Shown in pieces: positions 1 through 11,968 of a stretch of 64,000 nucleotides of DNA. The stretch lies in the NCBI GenBank assembly GCA_013368315.1, contig JAACJM010000006.1:496001-560000 (forward strand), given 5' to 3'. This DNA is from Tetrapyrgos nigripes (Eukaryota; Basidiomycota; Agaricomycetes; Agaricales; Campanellaceae). The notes beneath the pieces are model-generated. The model did no database searches. It was not told the origin of the DNA and worked only from the letters and a program-made list of their open reading frames with translations. How positions within the stretch are numbered: position 1 is the first letter of the stretch; each line of letters opens with the position of its first letter. A program made the translations under genes and the position numbers.

Positions 1-400
1 TGAGTGCAAAGACGTATATCCATGAAACGGTCTGATTTGGATGGACTTCTAGGAGCCATACATGGAAGACAGAAAACTGGCAGATGTTGGAATAGGAAGA
101 TATCTGCAAGGGAGGCCGACATACCATAAGTTTAGCATGGGAGTGACCTTGATCCACTGGTTAGTCGAGATTGTGGGAGCCGGCATTAGCAGAAGGCAAG
201 AAGTCACATCAGTGTTTGTAGTTGCATCGTGTTGTTGCAGACATGTCTCCTTCAGCTCAACCACACCATACCCTTCCCTCACCCAATCCCATCCCTACCC
301 AAAACCTAATGATGAAGATAGAATGATTTTCTTTTTCTGGACGTTGAAAGGCCAAGCACTGTGTTGAAGCACCATGACCATCAGATTGTCCTGCTTATTC
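1..400. other. No supported gene; small unassigned frames
   Basis: No reading frame here matches a family I recognise. Small frames on both strands (about 49-282 minus, 62-367 plus) overlap each other and lack domain motifs. The cullin-like frame to the right runs down to about 410 on the minus strand, so its degenerate tail may enter this stretch. Confidence 0.3.
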
Positions 401-409
401 TGCTCCCAC

Positions 410-1242
410 TCAGTATACTCCCTCTGCCATGCCATGCTTGTCCTGTTCCGGCTTCTTATACTTTGCCTTCAATTCCTGAGAAGAGGCAGAGTCAACGAAA
501 CAGGTGTTGATGGCGTCTTCAGTGAGAGTTCTGAGATCAAGGAGAAGTTGAACCATATTGTAGTCTTGAGATGGGTCTTTGACAATAGATTTGACTTTTT
601 CCTGAAAGCAAATGAAAACAGGTAAACATGAAGTTGATATAGGAAATGGGCCACACTCACAGTAACATGAACTTGGAAGGCGTCACAGAGTACTTCTGTC
701 TACTCTTCCAAAGAGCGTATACATTTCTGAAAGCTTGACGAAATCCTTGGCAGTCATGTATGGTCCCAGATCTGCGTTATGACATTAGCACAGCTGAAAG
801 AGCAAGCAGAATACCAGGAACTCACTTGAGTTAGCTAACCACTCCAGCCTTCCATCCAACAATGCCTGCTCTGTAGTCTCTCTAATGATAGACCAATAGT
901 TTGCAGGTTCTTGTCGCTTGGGATATAAACTTGATTCAGATGTGTCAAGAGGAACTGGAGAGTTTGCTAGATAACAGACGTGTCAGCTTTATAGACAGAA
1001 AAGTAATGCCAAGTTGCACTCACCACTGTATCCTGGAACCAGTCACAAATCTCCACAAAAAATGATATCCAGTCTACATCCTTCTTATCTGAACTGATGA
1101 GTTCCTTTGAGAGGGCTGCATTGATGAACTGCTCGAGAAGTTGGCTCAGTGCATCATACAACCTTTTGCCGTAGTCATTGACAGTGACAAGACTTCGGCA
1201 CTTGCTATATGGTCTTGTAGGTTTTGTTGGGAGTTGCTTCAT
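410..1242 (-). pseudogene. Cullin-like gene fragment
   Basis: Read on the minus strand, four exon-like pieces follow each other: about 1242-1025 (GKRLYDALSQLLEQFI), 960-836 (YWSIIRETTEQALLDGRLEW), 775-663 (KLSEMYTLFGRVDRST, then CDAFQVHV) and 605-410 (DYNMVQLLLDLRTL). GTGAGT donors and AG acceptors lie between them. The order and motifs resemble the cullin repeat region (MYxLFxRV, then MVQxLLDxK). Cullins scaffold RING ubiquitin ligases. The C-terminal cullin-homology, Rbx-binding and neddylation parts are absent, and the exon frames do not join without shifts: a TGA falls at the RSTL/CDAF boundary and an in-frame stop comes shortly after the last piece. I read this as a broken or captured fragment. 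The family call rests on motif memory, not alignment. Confidence 0.5.
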
Positions 1243-1539
1243 CTTTGTGGGAAAGAATCTATCTGATGTATGCCCTTACAAGAGCGAAATCATTTGCAGA
1301 GTTTGCAGTCTGTGAAGTACTAGACTTGGAGCAAATAAGAGCAGAGGTCGGAGAAAGTAGGGAATAGCCAGAGTAAAATACATACATGTGTAGCAGCTTC
1401 ACTGCCTTTCACAGCGCTGGTGGGTAGAAACAATAAATATTCAGATCCACACAATTGGAGGCATTAGTCACTCACATCAAAAAAGGTCCTGTCGAGGTGT
1501 CGAGATTTGAATTGGCAGGGATAGATCTGGCAGACATAA

Positions 1540-1869
1540 TCATACATAAATTGGATGTAGGCATGAGCCAACTTTTAAGAGGGAACCTCTTATGATAAGG
1601 TCAAAGATAGGAATGAAGATAATCAAAGCCAGAGGGTCCAAGTTTGATAAAACATTGTTTGGTACACCATGTAAAGACATGGTGGCAGCCTGAGACGTTA
1701 TATTGTTCGTCTGGCTGTAAGGGAGCCCTGAACATTGGTCAGAACCATAAAAATGCAAATGCGATGGGTCCTCAGCTGGAATCAGACAGAGATGACTCAG
1801 ACTCACAAAAACTGAACACACCTTAATCCCCCTCCTCACTCCATCTACCAAATTATCATCAAATGTCAT
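1540..1869 (-). pseudogene. PTR2-type oligopeptide transporter fragment
   Basis: About 110 residues on the minus strand match one internal part of proton-coupled di/tripeptide transporters (POT/PTR2 family, plasma membrane). VDGVRRGIKVCSVF corresponds to the conserved RRGLKAC block. TNNITSQAATM and HGVPNNVLSNLDPLALIIFI correspond to the NN-TSQAATM-GVPND-NLDP block before a transmembrane helix, ending IFIPIFD. Between the two blocks the frame runs through sequence that looks like an unspliced intron (GTGAGT... TTCCAG). Family members are about 550-620 residues; the remaining helices are not visible on either side, so this is a fragment. It lies on the same strand as, and just upstream of, the cullin-like fragment. 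Confidence 0.6.
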
Positions 1870-2340
1870 CCATGACAGTTGTTGCCCTGGCTTTTGCTTG
1901 CTTGGTTTAGCATTCTCCCAAAAATCATCAGCTCAAAAGTTTTTGTACAGTCAGATTGGATTAGCTGTCCACCGGCTCTTGGCAGTGAATTGCCAAAGAT
2001 GAAAGACGGTGGCTATGACAGAGCCTGTGGGTGGAGTACAGTTGTAGTTGTTATGGCCGGCCCACATGACAATTGGGCAGATTAAAAGATGACAGTGGGG
2101 AGGGTGAATGCGAGGTAGAAATCAACATACTGGAATGGATGGGGCCAACATTGGTATAGAGTAACAATGGAGATACGATGTGTTGACTTACTTTTTCTGA
2201 ATAACTCATTGAGGGATGGCCAATGAGTGAGCCATCAGGTAGTGATTGCTGGATCAAATTTGTGAAGATGATGGAACAGCCGTAGAGTTCATGCCAACTC
2301 TTATTGGACAAATGGAAGCATATCACATACCGAAAAGTGT
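1870..2340. other. No recognisable gene
   Basis: Only short overlapping frames occur here on both strands. The minus-strand frame 2524-2051 is low in motif content and runs opposite to the acidic plus-strand frame described next. I cannot assign a function. Confidence 0.3.
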
Positions 2341-3010
2341 TCTGCCATTTCAACGATACTGATCCCTGGGAGGGATTAGACCTTGCACCTCCACCAGATG
2401 AACTTGCTCCTGGGCTGGAGGGAAGGTCAACATGGACCTGTGGAGGCTGACATGGATCTGGACTTGTCCATAGAACACACCGAAATGGCAGAATTGGGTG
2501 AAAAAGACAGTGATGGAGAGCCAAGTGGAGGTGAAGATGGTATGGATGTAGAGATGGTCAAACCAGAAGATGACCCAGCATCAGAACTACTGCCAAGAGG
2601 GGGTAAGGGAGGCCTAGCTTCTAGTTCGTACGCTGGAGGTCCAGAAGCTGGTGCTCCCAGTATAAGCACATGAAACTTGAGAATAGGAAGAGCTGGTAAC
2701 ACACCTTTTAAATCAAATCTTGGCTTCCTGAACCTGTGCATATCTTCACCAACCTTTCTTCCAATGAAGAAGATCTGGAATACTGGCAGTGTCGCTGTAC
2801 CACAATCCAGCTGCCATCGCACCTTCTTCAATATTCACGAAGATATCCTTGGGTGCATCGGAAGGAGAGTTGGGTCTCATGCAGTGAAGTTGAAGGATGT
2901 GAACAGAAAAGTCATTGTGTTTGGTTTAAAGGCAAACAGAGGAATGACTCCAGGAGCCTTTTCGAGAGGAAGAAGCCTCTTACTGTTCACAATTAGTTGT
3001 CGAAGGCGTT
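2341..3010 (+). pseudogene. Unrecognised acidic protein fragment
   Basis: Plus-strand sequence with coding character but no family I recognise. A first piece (about 2350-2415) reads GLDLAPPPDELAPGLEG. After a frame change the frame up to 2673 is rich in Asp/Glu and Gly (VEADMDLDLSIEHTEMAELG, then repeated DGE/EDGMDVEM motifs). A third piece (about 2736-2996) holds NEEDLEYWQCRCTTIQLP and several Cys residues. The frames do not join without shifts or unseen introns. Convergent CACTA-like sequence begins about 1 kb to the right on the other strand. It could be part of the accessory protein of a DNA transposon; this is a guess from context. Confidence 0.25.
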
Positions 3011-3465
3011 AACAATGCAGAAAGAAAGAGACAAACTAGGAATCAGTTTTCTCTCCTTTGCCCTGATCATAATAGCTTGCAACGGGAAGAGATGGATGGT
3101 GGAAGCACAGTGCTATTTGTCTCTGTTGGTGTCCCTGCTCTTTCCTCCCTGATGTGATGACCGACGTCATGGAGGGCAATGCTCGACAAGAGAAATGTGA
3201 ATCCTTCAATGCTATTGTCAGCTACCTAGCCCCAGGCAAAACATTTGATAGAATACTCAATGGTACATTACTATACTTCTAGTTCATTTTGCCCCATTAC
3301 ACTTCAGCACAGAAAATTCCCTGGCAGAAACCAAACAAGTTGTCTGAAGAAAACTCAATCTTGCTGACAGTGTGTCTATACATCTTGCACAACACCGTGG
3401 CGAACAAATTATCGAGCTTGAAGACGGTATGACCAGATCCTCTCACTCAGCACAGAGCTAAATGA

Positions 3466-4023
3466 GTGAGTGAAGAAGAAGATTTCGACGCTTTCTGCCT
3501 CGCAGCGCGTAGGTCAGGTTTTGTGGAAGTTGAAGTCACTCTTATTGGTGCGTCAAACCTCCCATTCCCACCTGCCATTTGTTTAAATCCTTTTCAGAGC
3601 ACCAGCTCTGGCATTCCCACTCAACAAGTCACCAGTGGCTTGAACTATTGGCTGTATGACGCCAATACCCAGAGCTGGAAGTATGGGGCAACTACCTCAA
3701 CCACCCAGAAGTGCTGTGACCAGATCAATAGTCAGTGCAAAACCAACTATGAGGTCATCATTTATGTGGAATCTGATGATATATTTGCAACCGTTGAGCA
3801 TTGTGTCTCTTCAATTGGTATATTCTACTTACATACCTGTTATCAGAATGATTTGCACATGCTCTACTTTGCACCCAAAACCTCGCAATCCCAGCTGTGC
3901 AATGCCATGGTTGTAAGTCTGCATTGTTCCTCTTGCACGTTAATGGATCCCAATCGTCAAAAAGTCATCATATTCACTGAGAACTATTTCATCTCGGTAC
4001 TTCAGCAGACATGTCTTCAATGA
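3466..4023 (+). CDS. Unassigned frame, possibly spurious
   Basis: A 185-codon open frame beginning MSEEEDFDAFCLAARRSGF. No domain is recognised. Its end overlaps the C-terminal tail of the minus-strand CACTA-like transposase fragment (from about 3985), so both cannot be coding in the overlap. The central part (NYWLYDANTQSWKYG, with several paired Cys) looks more like protein than random sequence. The stretch 3010-3465 before it holds short coding-like pieces (KCESFNAIVSYLAPGKTFDR) but no continuous frame. Confidence 0.2.
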   Translation: MSEEEDFDAFCLAARRSGFVEVEVTLIGASNLPFPPAICLNPFQSTSSGIPTQQVTSGLNYWLYDANTQSWKYGATTSTTQKCCDQINSQCKTNYEVIIYVESDDIFATVEHCVSSIGIFYLHTCYQNDLHMLYFAPKTSQSQLCNAMVVSLHCSSCTLMDPNRQKVIIFTENYFISVLQQTCLQ

Positions 4024-4490
4024 CTTCTATTTGGCCAGCTATAGCTGATAGACTCCCAACTGGTCGATAAATGATATGAGAGTTCCAGAGAAATTGATGC
4101 CTTTGTGCTTTGCATATGCACAGAAATTGCCTTTCATCTCGTGGTTCTCCTCCTGGGGAGGAGCATTTGCCAGAACAAAACATTTGTCGAAAAGAACTTT
4201 GAGCTGCTTCACTGCCTCAGGACACTCTGGATGTCTGAGCCAGCAACAAATGTTGGCTGTACATGCTAAGGCTTTCATGATTGTGGATTCCATGACGCCT
4301 GGACAACAATGTGAGTAGGACAATAACTGAAAACAGTGATCACTAGTATTAATCTTCTGCAAAGTTCCAACCAAACACTGAAACAAGGAAGTCATATATG
4401 TGACCAGCTGCATGAATATTGGGGTGAGCAGCGTGTTCCCTTGTATGAAGATGTACTTTACGCAAATTGTTGACCCATTTATCAATGAAC
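3985..4490 (-). pseudogene. CACTA-like (Tnp2-type) transposase, C-terminal part
   Basis: The minus-strand frame contains WLRHPECPEAVKQLKVLFDK, then EMKGNFCAYAKHKGINFSG and, after a one-base shift, a piece resembling the NSLIxYxP-x-PxxGQIxxI ending of large basidiomycete DNA-transposon transposases. The 5' part of the same gene lies beyond Gypsy-1, at 11969-12400. Removing Gypsy-1 and one copy of its TGAAC duplication joins EFIDKWVNNLRKVHLH to PNIHAAGHIYDFL in one frame, which matches the conserved order in that family. The internal FGP-WW-FPFER block is missing or lies in an eroded intron, and a frameshift is present, so this copy is dead. The superfamily name is from memory of motifs; an accessory protein of another DNA transposon is possible. 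Confidence 0.45.
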
Positions 4491-4937
4491 TGTTACGAAC
4501 TGCTACAGTTCTTTGCCCTCCTTCCTCTTTTAATTCATTATCGAACCCTTTCTCTGATCATTTGTCTATTGCATTTCCTCAATAAACCCTTCAACCTTAT
4601 ATTTCTGACTTTGAACTTTATAAAACCTGTCAAACTCTATAATAACTGTCAATCAATCTTTCTATCTTTCTTATCTCGTATCCATTCTTCCTATCTTTCT
4701 CCACTACATGATACCATTCTATTTTTATTTACTTGTCCCATCCCTTCGCATTTCTCATATATACTCGAGGTCTCTTGTAACTAATTCCCCAGTTCGTTCA
4801 CTTCGTCTCCATTCTGTACTACTACTACGCAGTGTAGAGCCTAGTCAGCTTACTCATTTCACTTCCTCTTCATATCTCTCTCAATTTATCTGTCTGTATC
4901 TGCTCTCTTAGTGTGTGACTTGGGTGGTTATTTGACA
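4491..4937 (+). repeat. Gypsy-1 5' LTR
   Basis: Starts TGTTACGAACTGCTACAGTT and ends TTATTTGACA. Copies or parts of it recur at 11764-11968, 13101-13590 (reverse) and 26406-26552. Compared with the other copies, its last 25 bp lack about 18 bp (GTGTATTGACAACCTT present elsewhere before the closing GACA), which looks like a small deletion between short TTGA repeats. The sequence is very pyrimidine-rich, so the long plus frames across it are not genes. Confidence 0.8.
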
Positions 4938-7900
4938 CTTGAACGAACTCCCATACACCCACCTCACTATCTTGAGTCTCTTCCTCGCCTATCTCATTCA
5001 TCTTTATTCTCAAAAATCTCTCCCCTCTTCTATCCCTATTCCATTTATACTGCAAGCGTCGTTTCCCCTCATTGTAATTCGATTTCACATCGATTACTAG
5101 CAGACACTACTTCGAGTAGACTGCATACCCACTGAATACTTTGAGTATCAGTGTAGCAACAATCGTATTCCCTCCTGTATACATCATCTACCCTGGCTAC
5201 CAGACCGATTCATTTTATACCTGCGGTCTATACTGCTGAGGATCGTTGACGACCCCCATATCCATTCCCACCACAATTAGTGGATGCCCATAGTCACTAT
5301 AATCACTTGCAGGGTATCAGGGAACACCCGTGGCTCTACAACAACAGTTTTATCTGTACTGAATGTTGTATTTGGAAGTTTTGACCAGGTGAAGTAGCTG
5401 TGTCTAGATATTCACACATACAAACCACTTATAACCACGAATCTGAGGAATATACTGTCAGGATCTCTGGTCCCTTTTACATCAGAGACCATAACAAGGA
5501 ACACCATCCCCTTATCCTCGATCCAGAGCAAGACAATCCTCTCCCTTTCCCGTCCACCTAGTCCGCATCTGCAGACCCAAGTCTTCCCTGTGCAAACCTT
5601 CCACACGTCTTCCTGAAGCCAAGAGTCTCAGAAAACGAAAAACCCTATCAATTCTGCGAAAACCAACCTTGTATTAACAGGTACAACACCCAGACTCTTC
5701 CTGAAAACGAAATCCTTCCCATTGAGTGTCAAGTAATAACACCCAACCAAGAACTCGCTATTCGAAAAGCCCACCCTATAATTGACTCTGAAACTGAACC
5801 AGATCAGGGATCATCTACCCCTACAAACACTCAACCAAATCCAGAATCCTCTTCCCTGGTACCACCTGACCCGTCTTTGACATCAAATCCGTTGCCAGAT
5901 CCACCTTCTAATAATCCATCAACCGGTATAGGGAAATCTGCGGGTACCCCATGCGGGTCTGCGGGTGGGCTGCGGGTACCATTAAATATTTGAGTTCAGC
6001 ATTATATGGCATACATACGAGCATTTGTAACATAGTAGAGAGACATAAAAGTGAATATAGAGCTTGTAGATAGACTTCAACGAAGTGTAGTGAAACTCAA
6101 ATGTACATGGATAAGCACAGCCACTCACTCCCATCTGCAGTAGTCTCATTCCTAACTCGAGTATTTCTCTACAAAGCAGCCTAGATATTTTTGCCAAAAG
6201 CTTATTGCATGCACTAGAGACTATTTCCATTCTCTGCATGCCAATATTCTATGAATTATGTACCCAAATTACCCTTAGACTTGAAATGAAGCCTGCATCA
6301 ATAAAACTCTTTGTGGTTCGCAGTGTAAATGCAACATACTCATTCTAATACATCACTGAGTCAATGTTTCAAGTGTTCAATAAAGTAATTTGTTCATCCA
6401 ATTCTAGAAAAGTCAAGATCAATGTGAATTCAGCCCAAGGTTTACTAGAATTTATGATAGAAATTTACTTCTACACATTGAGCATGTCAAGGTACTGGCT
6501 ATTAGTACAGAAGCTACAGCATTCCTTGTTTTCAAACTGTTAGATGTTGTGTGGATGTTAGTAATGCTCACGAATGGTACCCGCATGGTACCCGCAGTGG
6601 CTGTGCACATGCGGGTACCATGCGGGTACCTATGCGGGTACTATGTTTCTTGCCTTGATGTTGTATGAGAGTCCATTGAAGAGAATGAACGGCTATTTGC
6701 ACATACATACTACTGTCCTGGCATGAATGAAAGCTCAGTCTCTCTGACCAAAAAAAATCCAGAAGAAATCCAAAAAAAAAATAAATAGAAAATGTCAAAT
6801 CTGGCCTTAGATTTTTTGGCTGTGATTTGTGACTGAACTGCCTTTCATGCTGGTACACTAACCTGCCTGCTAAAGTAGCATCAACAGCGGGCCGTATGAT
6901 GCTTTTACCAAGCCATTTCTACAAAAAGAATATTCTATGCAACTAAGGCTATGTAATGTTGGATACTCATACTTACAAGCAGTCCCATTTGCAGAGAAGG
7001 GCAAAAGTAAGTGCAGAGTGGGTCAGAAAGTGTCAATGATAGGTGATGCTGAGTCTTGCATATACCACATAAATCCCATCATTTTTGTATGAATGATTTT
7101 ACCTCAATACCGACAGCGCGTTCTGTTCTTTGTGAAATTGCTACACAACAGACTCTGCATTTTGAAAGGACTATCTACACAATAAAAAGAGCAATTAGAA
7201 GGCTTAATCAACTAAGATTCTACATGATAAGCAAAGGGTAATGGGTACCCGCATCACCCGCATCACCCGCATGTACCCGCTGTGTACCCGCATGGGGTAC
7301 CCGCAGATTTCTGATACCCGTCCATCAACTCCTCCCCATGATCCTTCTCCTGATCCATCAGAACCAAATGACCCTCCTTCTCCCATCATTCCATCCACCG
7401 AAGGACCATCCATAGCCCCTCATCGTCCAGCCCCTAGTCTGGACAACGTTGAAGGAGATCTGAGATAGGTTTAAAAGGGATTTTAAAGTGCTAGCTTCCA
7501 ACGAGTTAAGGACAAAAATCAAAAATGCTAGGATGAAGGGAACGGACATCAGTAGTTATAATAGCATCTTTGACATGTATGGGGAAGAGTCATACTTTGG
7601 AGAAACAAAGCAGGACTTCCAGAGAAGCTTCAGAAGACAGTAGGAATGACCTGGCCAAAGTGGCAAGATTTTGATGAGTATAGAGAGAGAACGATGGATC
7701 TCCATTTGGAATGGGTAAATGAGAGAGAAAGAGAAGGATGATCAAGGCCGTTCTCTACACCAAGAACGAGTGCAGGCCCTTCTCAAGGAAGGACAGTAGC
7801 AAGCGTGGATGCGCTTATGAACATGGGACCAGGTGCTAACTTGTCCTTTACTCCATTACCCAAGCTGACACCTGAAGAAAGGGATAGACTTTGAAGGCAA

Positions 7901-7990
7901 GGGGCTTGTTTCGCATGTAGACAACCTGGACATATGAGCAACGAATGTCTGACATTCCCAAAAAATACCCTGAGGTCTTCAATGGCTCAA
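4938..7990 (+). pseudogene. Gypsy-1 gag region (degenerate)
   Basis: After about 700 bp of leader, Gag-like Pro/Ser-rich sequence begins near 5640 (ENEILPIECQVITPNQELAI) and reaches the hAT-like insertion at 5934. It resumes at 7322 (TPPHDPSPDPSEPNDPP) and continues through stops to a retroviral-type zinc knuckle, CFACRQPGHMSNEC (C-x2-C-x4-H-x4-C), at about 7909-7950. Gag packages element RNA in a virus-like particle; the knuckle binds nucleic acid. A TGA at 7892-7894 lies where the family has Arg, consistent with CGA to TGA. Several more stops lie between 7460 and 7740. Confidence 0.7.
5934..7320. mobile_element. Non-autonomous hAT-like element inside Gypsy-1
   Basis: Inserted in the gag region with an 8-9 bp duplication, (T)CCATCAAC, at 5925-5933 and 7321-7329. 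The ends are imperfect inverted repeats: CGGTATAGGGAAATCTGCGG on the left, and the right end reads inward CGGGTATCAGAAATCTGCGG. Ends and centre carry many copies of TGCGGGTACC in both orientations; the centre has GTGGCTGTGCAC between inverted copies (about 6570-6645). The inside has no transposase frame. A second member with different repeat units lies at 38305-39620. The 8-bp target duplication suggests the hAT superfamily. Confidence 0.75.
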
Positions 7991-8179
7991 AACATGTCCT
8001 GAAACTTCCCACCCCGTGTTGTTAGGACAACCGAAACTTCAGCTCCATTGTCATCGTCCAGTTCGCCACTGGTGACAGTAGCTCAAACATTGTCATCATC
8101 TTTCTCTCGTAATGTAATCAAGGACATCTCTGATATGGTTAACAAGGTCAAGGGTTTGGAAGGAGAAGAGAAGGAACAG

Positions 8180-11100
8180 GCAGCTGTATATTTGAAGGAC
8201 ATTATGTCAAAGTCGGATTTTTGAAACACTCCTCTGCTACATCATCAGTAGGAGTTGTACAATGTACCGGACAATTTAAGAACAATCGATATAGTGAGCG
8301 TACCTTTCCTTCAGAATTAAGAATGTCGGCAATCACTCGTAACTGACAGGTACCCTCAATAACACTCAAAACTGAACTAATTGGCAAAATCACTGGTAGA
8401 AAAATCGACGCAGACGCTCTAATAGACAGTGGTGCAGAAGGCATAATTATCAACGGCCGTTTCGCACAAGAAAACTGACTAACCCTCCTTCCTATTAAAA
8501 GTCCATTCCCAGTACGAAACATTGATGGTTCTGAAAATACCATGGGATGGGTATGACACTACACCGTTCAAAAACTTCATATCTACTCCCAGAACAACAA
8601 ATCATATCATGAAGAAATAGCCGAATTCTATGTGATGGACATCGGAGATCATGACATAATCCTTGGTACTGACTGGTTAGAAGAACATAATCCAGAAATA
8701 GATTGGTCATTTACTGGGGTTAACATGTCTAGATGTCCTGAAACCTGTACCCTGGAATGACCCCCTGTTTTGAATCTACGCACCAAACCCAAATCTCCCA
8801 AACCAATTATTACTGACCCACGAACCAACCACAAGGAATATCAAGTAGCATGGTCAGAACCAATCGGACAGTTTAAACTGATCATACAATCGAAAATTGC
8901 AGGCTGACGTCATCGAATTCCCATACGATCATTTCATCACTCTTCGGAATCTACAGCTATCTTTACTGAAGAGGACTTCGGCCAAGACAAAGTTCCAAAT
9001 CAATGGGAAGGAGAAGTATTAGAAGAGTTGTTGGGAAAAGCAGGCCAGGACTCAACATCAGATTCGGAACTGCCTATATGTGCTGGGTTTACTAAAGCTC
9101 AAGAACTCGCAGAAGCAGCCCAGAAAATGAAAGAAGATGTGTTACTCACAGATAAGATTCCATCCCAATATCATCAGTTCCTATCAGTTTTTGACAAACA
9201 AACCTCAGAACGATTACCGAAACATGGGGAATGGGATCATGCTATCGAATTGAAACCGGACTTCATACCACGCCCTTGCAAAACTTACCCCTTATCTCCA
9301 AACGAACAGGAAGTCTCCTATGGCAAGTCCTTTCTTCTTTGTCAAAAAGAAAGACGGGAAACTACGTCCTGTGCAGGACTATCGAGCACTAAATAAAGGA
9401 ACCATCAAGAACGAGTATCCCTTACCACTCATATCGGAACTGGTAGATAAACTCAAAGGAGCACGAGTCTTTTCAAAAATCGACCTTTGATGGGGATACA
9501 ATAATGTACGAATAAAAGAAGGAGATGAATGGAAAGCAGCATTCAAGACGAATAGAGGACTTTTTGAGCCAACGGTGATGTTTTTCAGTCTTATGAACTC
9601 TCCCGCGACGTTCCAGGCAATGATGAATACTCTTTTTAAGGATCTTAGTGATTCTGGAAAAGTGGTAATCTACATGGACGACATCTTGATCTTCACGGAA
9701 ACCCTAGAAGAACATCAACATATGGTCAAACAAGTGCTCATGCGACTTCAAGAGAATGATCTTTACGCTAAACCAGAGAAATGTACCTTTGAAACCAGTT
9801 CGGTAGAATTCCTAGGCCTCATTGTCTCTCACAATACATTGGCTATGGACCCAGTCAAAGTCGAAGGTATTACTAAATAGCCAACACCACGAAATATCAA
9901 GGACATTCAATCATTTTTAGGGTTCAGAAACTTCCACCATCGTTTCATACGTGACTTTCTAAAGTTGCCCGACCACTCTTTGATCTTACGAAGAAGGACC
10001 AGCCATGGAAATGGTCAGATGAAAAAGAAAGAGCCTTTTGGGCACTCAAAGATGCGTTCACGTCTTCACAAGTTCTATTAATGCCTGATCATTCTAAACT
10101 GTACCGAGTAGAGATTGATGCTTCTGATTACGCCACAGGAGGTATTTTACAACAAAAGGGACCTGACGACAAATGGCACCTGGTTGCTTATCTATCGAAA
10201 TCTTTATCTGAAACTGAACATAACTACGACATTCATGATAAAGAATTGTTGGCAATTATATGTGGATTGGAAGCTTGGCGACACTACCTTGAAGGGGGTC
10301 CACATACTATCAAAATCCTCACGGATCACGAGAACTTGAAATACTTCACTACCGCTCAGAAACTTAGCCGATGACAAGCAAGGATGGCCTTATTTCTGAC
10401 CAGATTCGACTTCATGTTAACCCATAAACCCGGAAGTCTCAATTGAAGTGACCCCCTTTCTCAAAGACCAGACCATAAAGAGGAGGTTGAGTATTGCTCG
10501 ACCCCAAATTCTTCAGAATTCGAGCCACAAGACCAGGAGCAGTAGTTGCAATAGGGGATGTTGAAATGAGAAGACATATTAAGGAATGCCCTAAGAAAGA
10601 CATTGAAGTTGTGAGTGCCTTACAGGTCATCTTAAATAATGGTCCACGCTCGCTGGTCAAAAACTTACAGGAATGGAACTACGAAGATGGAATTATATTG
10701 TTCCGAGGAAAAATCTACATCCCAAATGACCAGCAACTACGGAGAGACATAGTCAAAATGTACCATGATAGTCTCACTGCAGGACACCCAGGCTGGTTTA
10801 AGACCTACGAACTGACAAGTAGAGAGTTCTGGTGGCCCAGTATGTCAGTATTCATCCATGATTATGTTGAAGGATGCGCTACTTGCCAATTGACCAAGGC
10901 ACAAAATCATCCATCACATGTACCATTAATTCCGAATGAAACACCAGAGAGACCTTTTGGTACTATCACAACCGACTTCATTATGGACCTTCCAGAATGT
11001 GAAGGTTTCAATCCAATCCACGTAACAGTAGACCGATTGACCAAAACTGTAGTAATTTCACCATGTCGGAAGGATATCGACAGTGACGGGACAATTGACG

Positions 11101-11763
11101 TGCTATTTAACAACACTTGGCGACGTTATGGTCTTTGGGATAAGATGATATTGGATAGAGGACTGCAGTTTGCAAGTCAAGTTATGAAGGGGATATATGC
11201 TAAGTTAGGTATTACCTCAGCACTTAGTACAGCTTATCACCCACAAACAGATGGAGAGACAGAAAGGTTCAACCAAGAGCTTGAACAGTATCTACGAACC
11301 TTTTGCAACTATCGACAAGATGATTGGGTCAAATATCTGCCCTACACAGAGTTTTGCCATAACACCCGAGCACACTCCGCTACTGGAAAGTCACCCTTCG
11401 AACTACTCCATGGATACTTCCCTCGACTCTTTCCTTCAATCAACCCTACCTCACACGTCCCAAAAGTTGAAGAACGCCTTCAGAACTTAGAAGCACTCCA
11501 GGAAGAATTGAAAGCAAGTCTGACAACTGCTGCAGAGTTGATGAAGAGACAACATATGGATCATGTAAAAGAAGGGGTAAAATTCAAAGTGGGAGATAAG
11601 GTACTACTGGACGGAAAGAACTTAAAGACCATGAGGCCAAAAGCTAAGTTGGCAAATTGCCGTCATGGCCCATTCAAAATCACTGATGTAATCAGTGCAG
11701 TTAACTACCGTTTCAAATTGCCGAACACCTGGCAGATCCATCCAGTTTTCCATGCTTCGCTTC
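8180..11763 (+). pseudogene. Gypsy-1 pol: protease, RT, RNase H, integrase
   Basis: Protease: ALIDSGAEGIIIN near 8420-8460, continuing to GDHDIILGTDWLEEHNP near 8650-8695. RT: IPSQYHQFLSVFDKQTSE (9160), a block ending in the YMDDIL catalytic box (9674-9691) and VEFLGLIVSHN. RNase H: IDASDYATGG (10110) to LTDHENLKYF. Integrase: EGCATCQLTKAQNHPS zinc region (10870), TTDFIMDLPE, LDRGLQFAS, YHPQTDGETERFNQELEQYL (11240) holding the catalytic Glu, ending HPVFHASLLS where the deletion starts. Stops at 9488-9490 (TGA for expected Arg in FSKIDLxWGY), 9878-9880, 10372-10374 and 10444-10446, plus frameshifts, make it non-functional. The longest intact stretch is 10494-11763. Confidence 0.9.
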
Positions 11764-11968
11764 TTTCTCATATATACTCGAGGTCTCTTGTAACTAATTC
11801 CCCAGTTCGTTCACTTCGTCTCCATTCCATACTACTACTACGCAGTGTAGAGCCTAGTCAGCTTACTCGTTTCACTTCCTCTCCATATCTCTCTCAATTT
11901 ATCTGTCTGTATCTGCTCTCTTAGTGTGTGACTTGGGTGGTTATTTGAGTGTATTGACAACCTTGACA
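11764..11968 (+). repeat. Gypsy-1 3' LTR, truncated
   Basis: The last 205 bp of the LTR, entered directly from the integrase frame. The sequence from CATATATACTCGAGGTCTC onward is nearly identical to 4758-4937. It ends CAACCTTGACA followed by the target duplication TGAAC, which fixes the true LTR end. The integrase frame reads on into the LTR as 50 meaningless codons. Confidence 0.85.

Larger units (their letters stand above)
4491..11968 (+). mobile_element. Gypsy-1, chromovirus-type LTR retrotransposon (decayed)
   Basis: A complete insertion flanked by the 5-bp duplication TGAAC (4486-4490 and 11969-11973). The order is 5' LTR, degenerate gag with a CCHC knuckle, protease, reverse transcriptase, RNase H, integrase, then a truncated 3' LTR, as in Ty3/gypsy (Metaviridae). 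All reading frames carry stops or shifts. A 1.4-kb hAT-like element interrupts gag. Between the integrase and the 3' LTR the chromodomain region and the first half of the LTR are deleted; the breakpoint falls in a short TTTCT homology. The related Gypsy-2 (13.1-17.5 kb) preserves the missing part. Confidence 0.9.

Noticed and set aside
4491..5135. Several overlapping plus-strand open frames
   Set aside because: They lie in the pyrimidine-rich LTR and leader of Gypsy-1 and are low-complexity; no coding signal.
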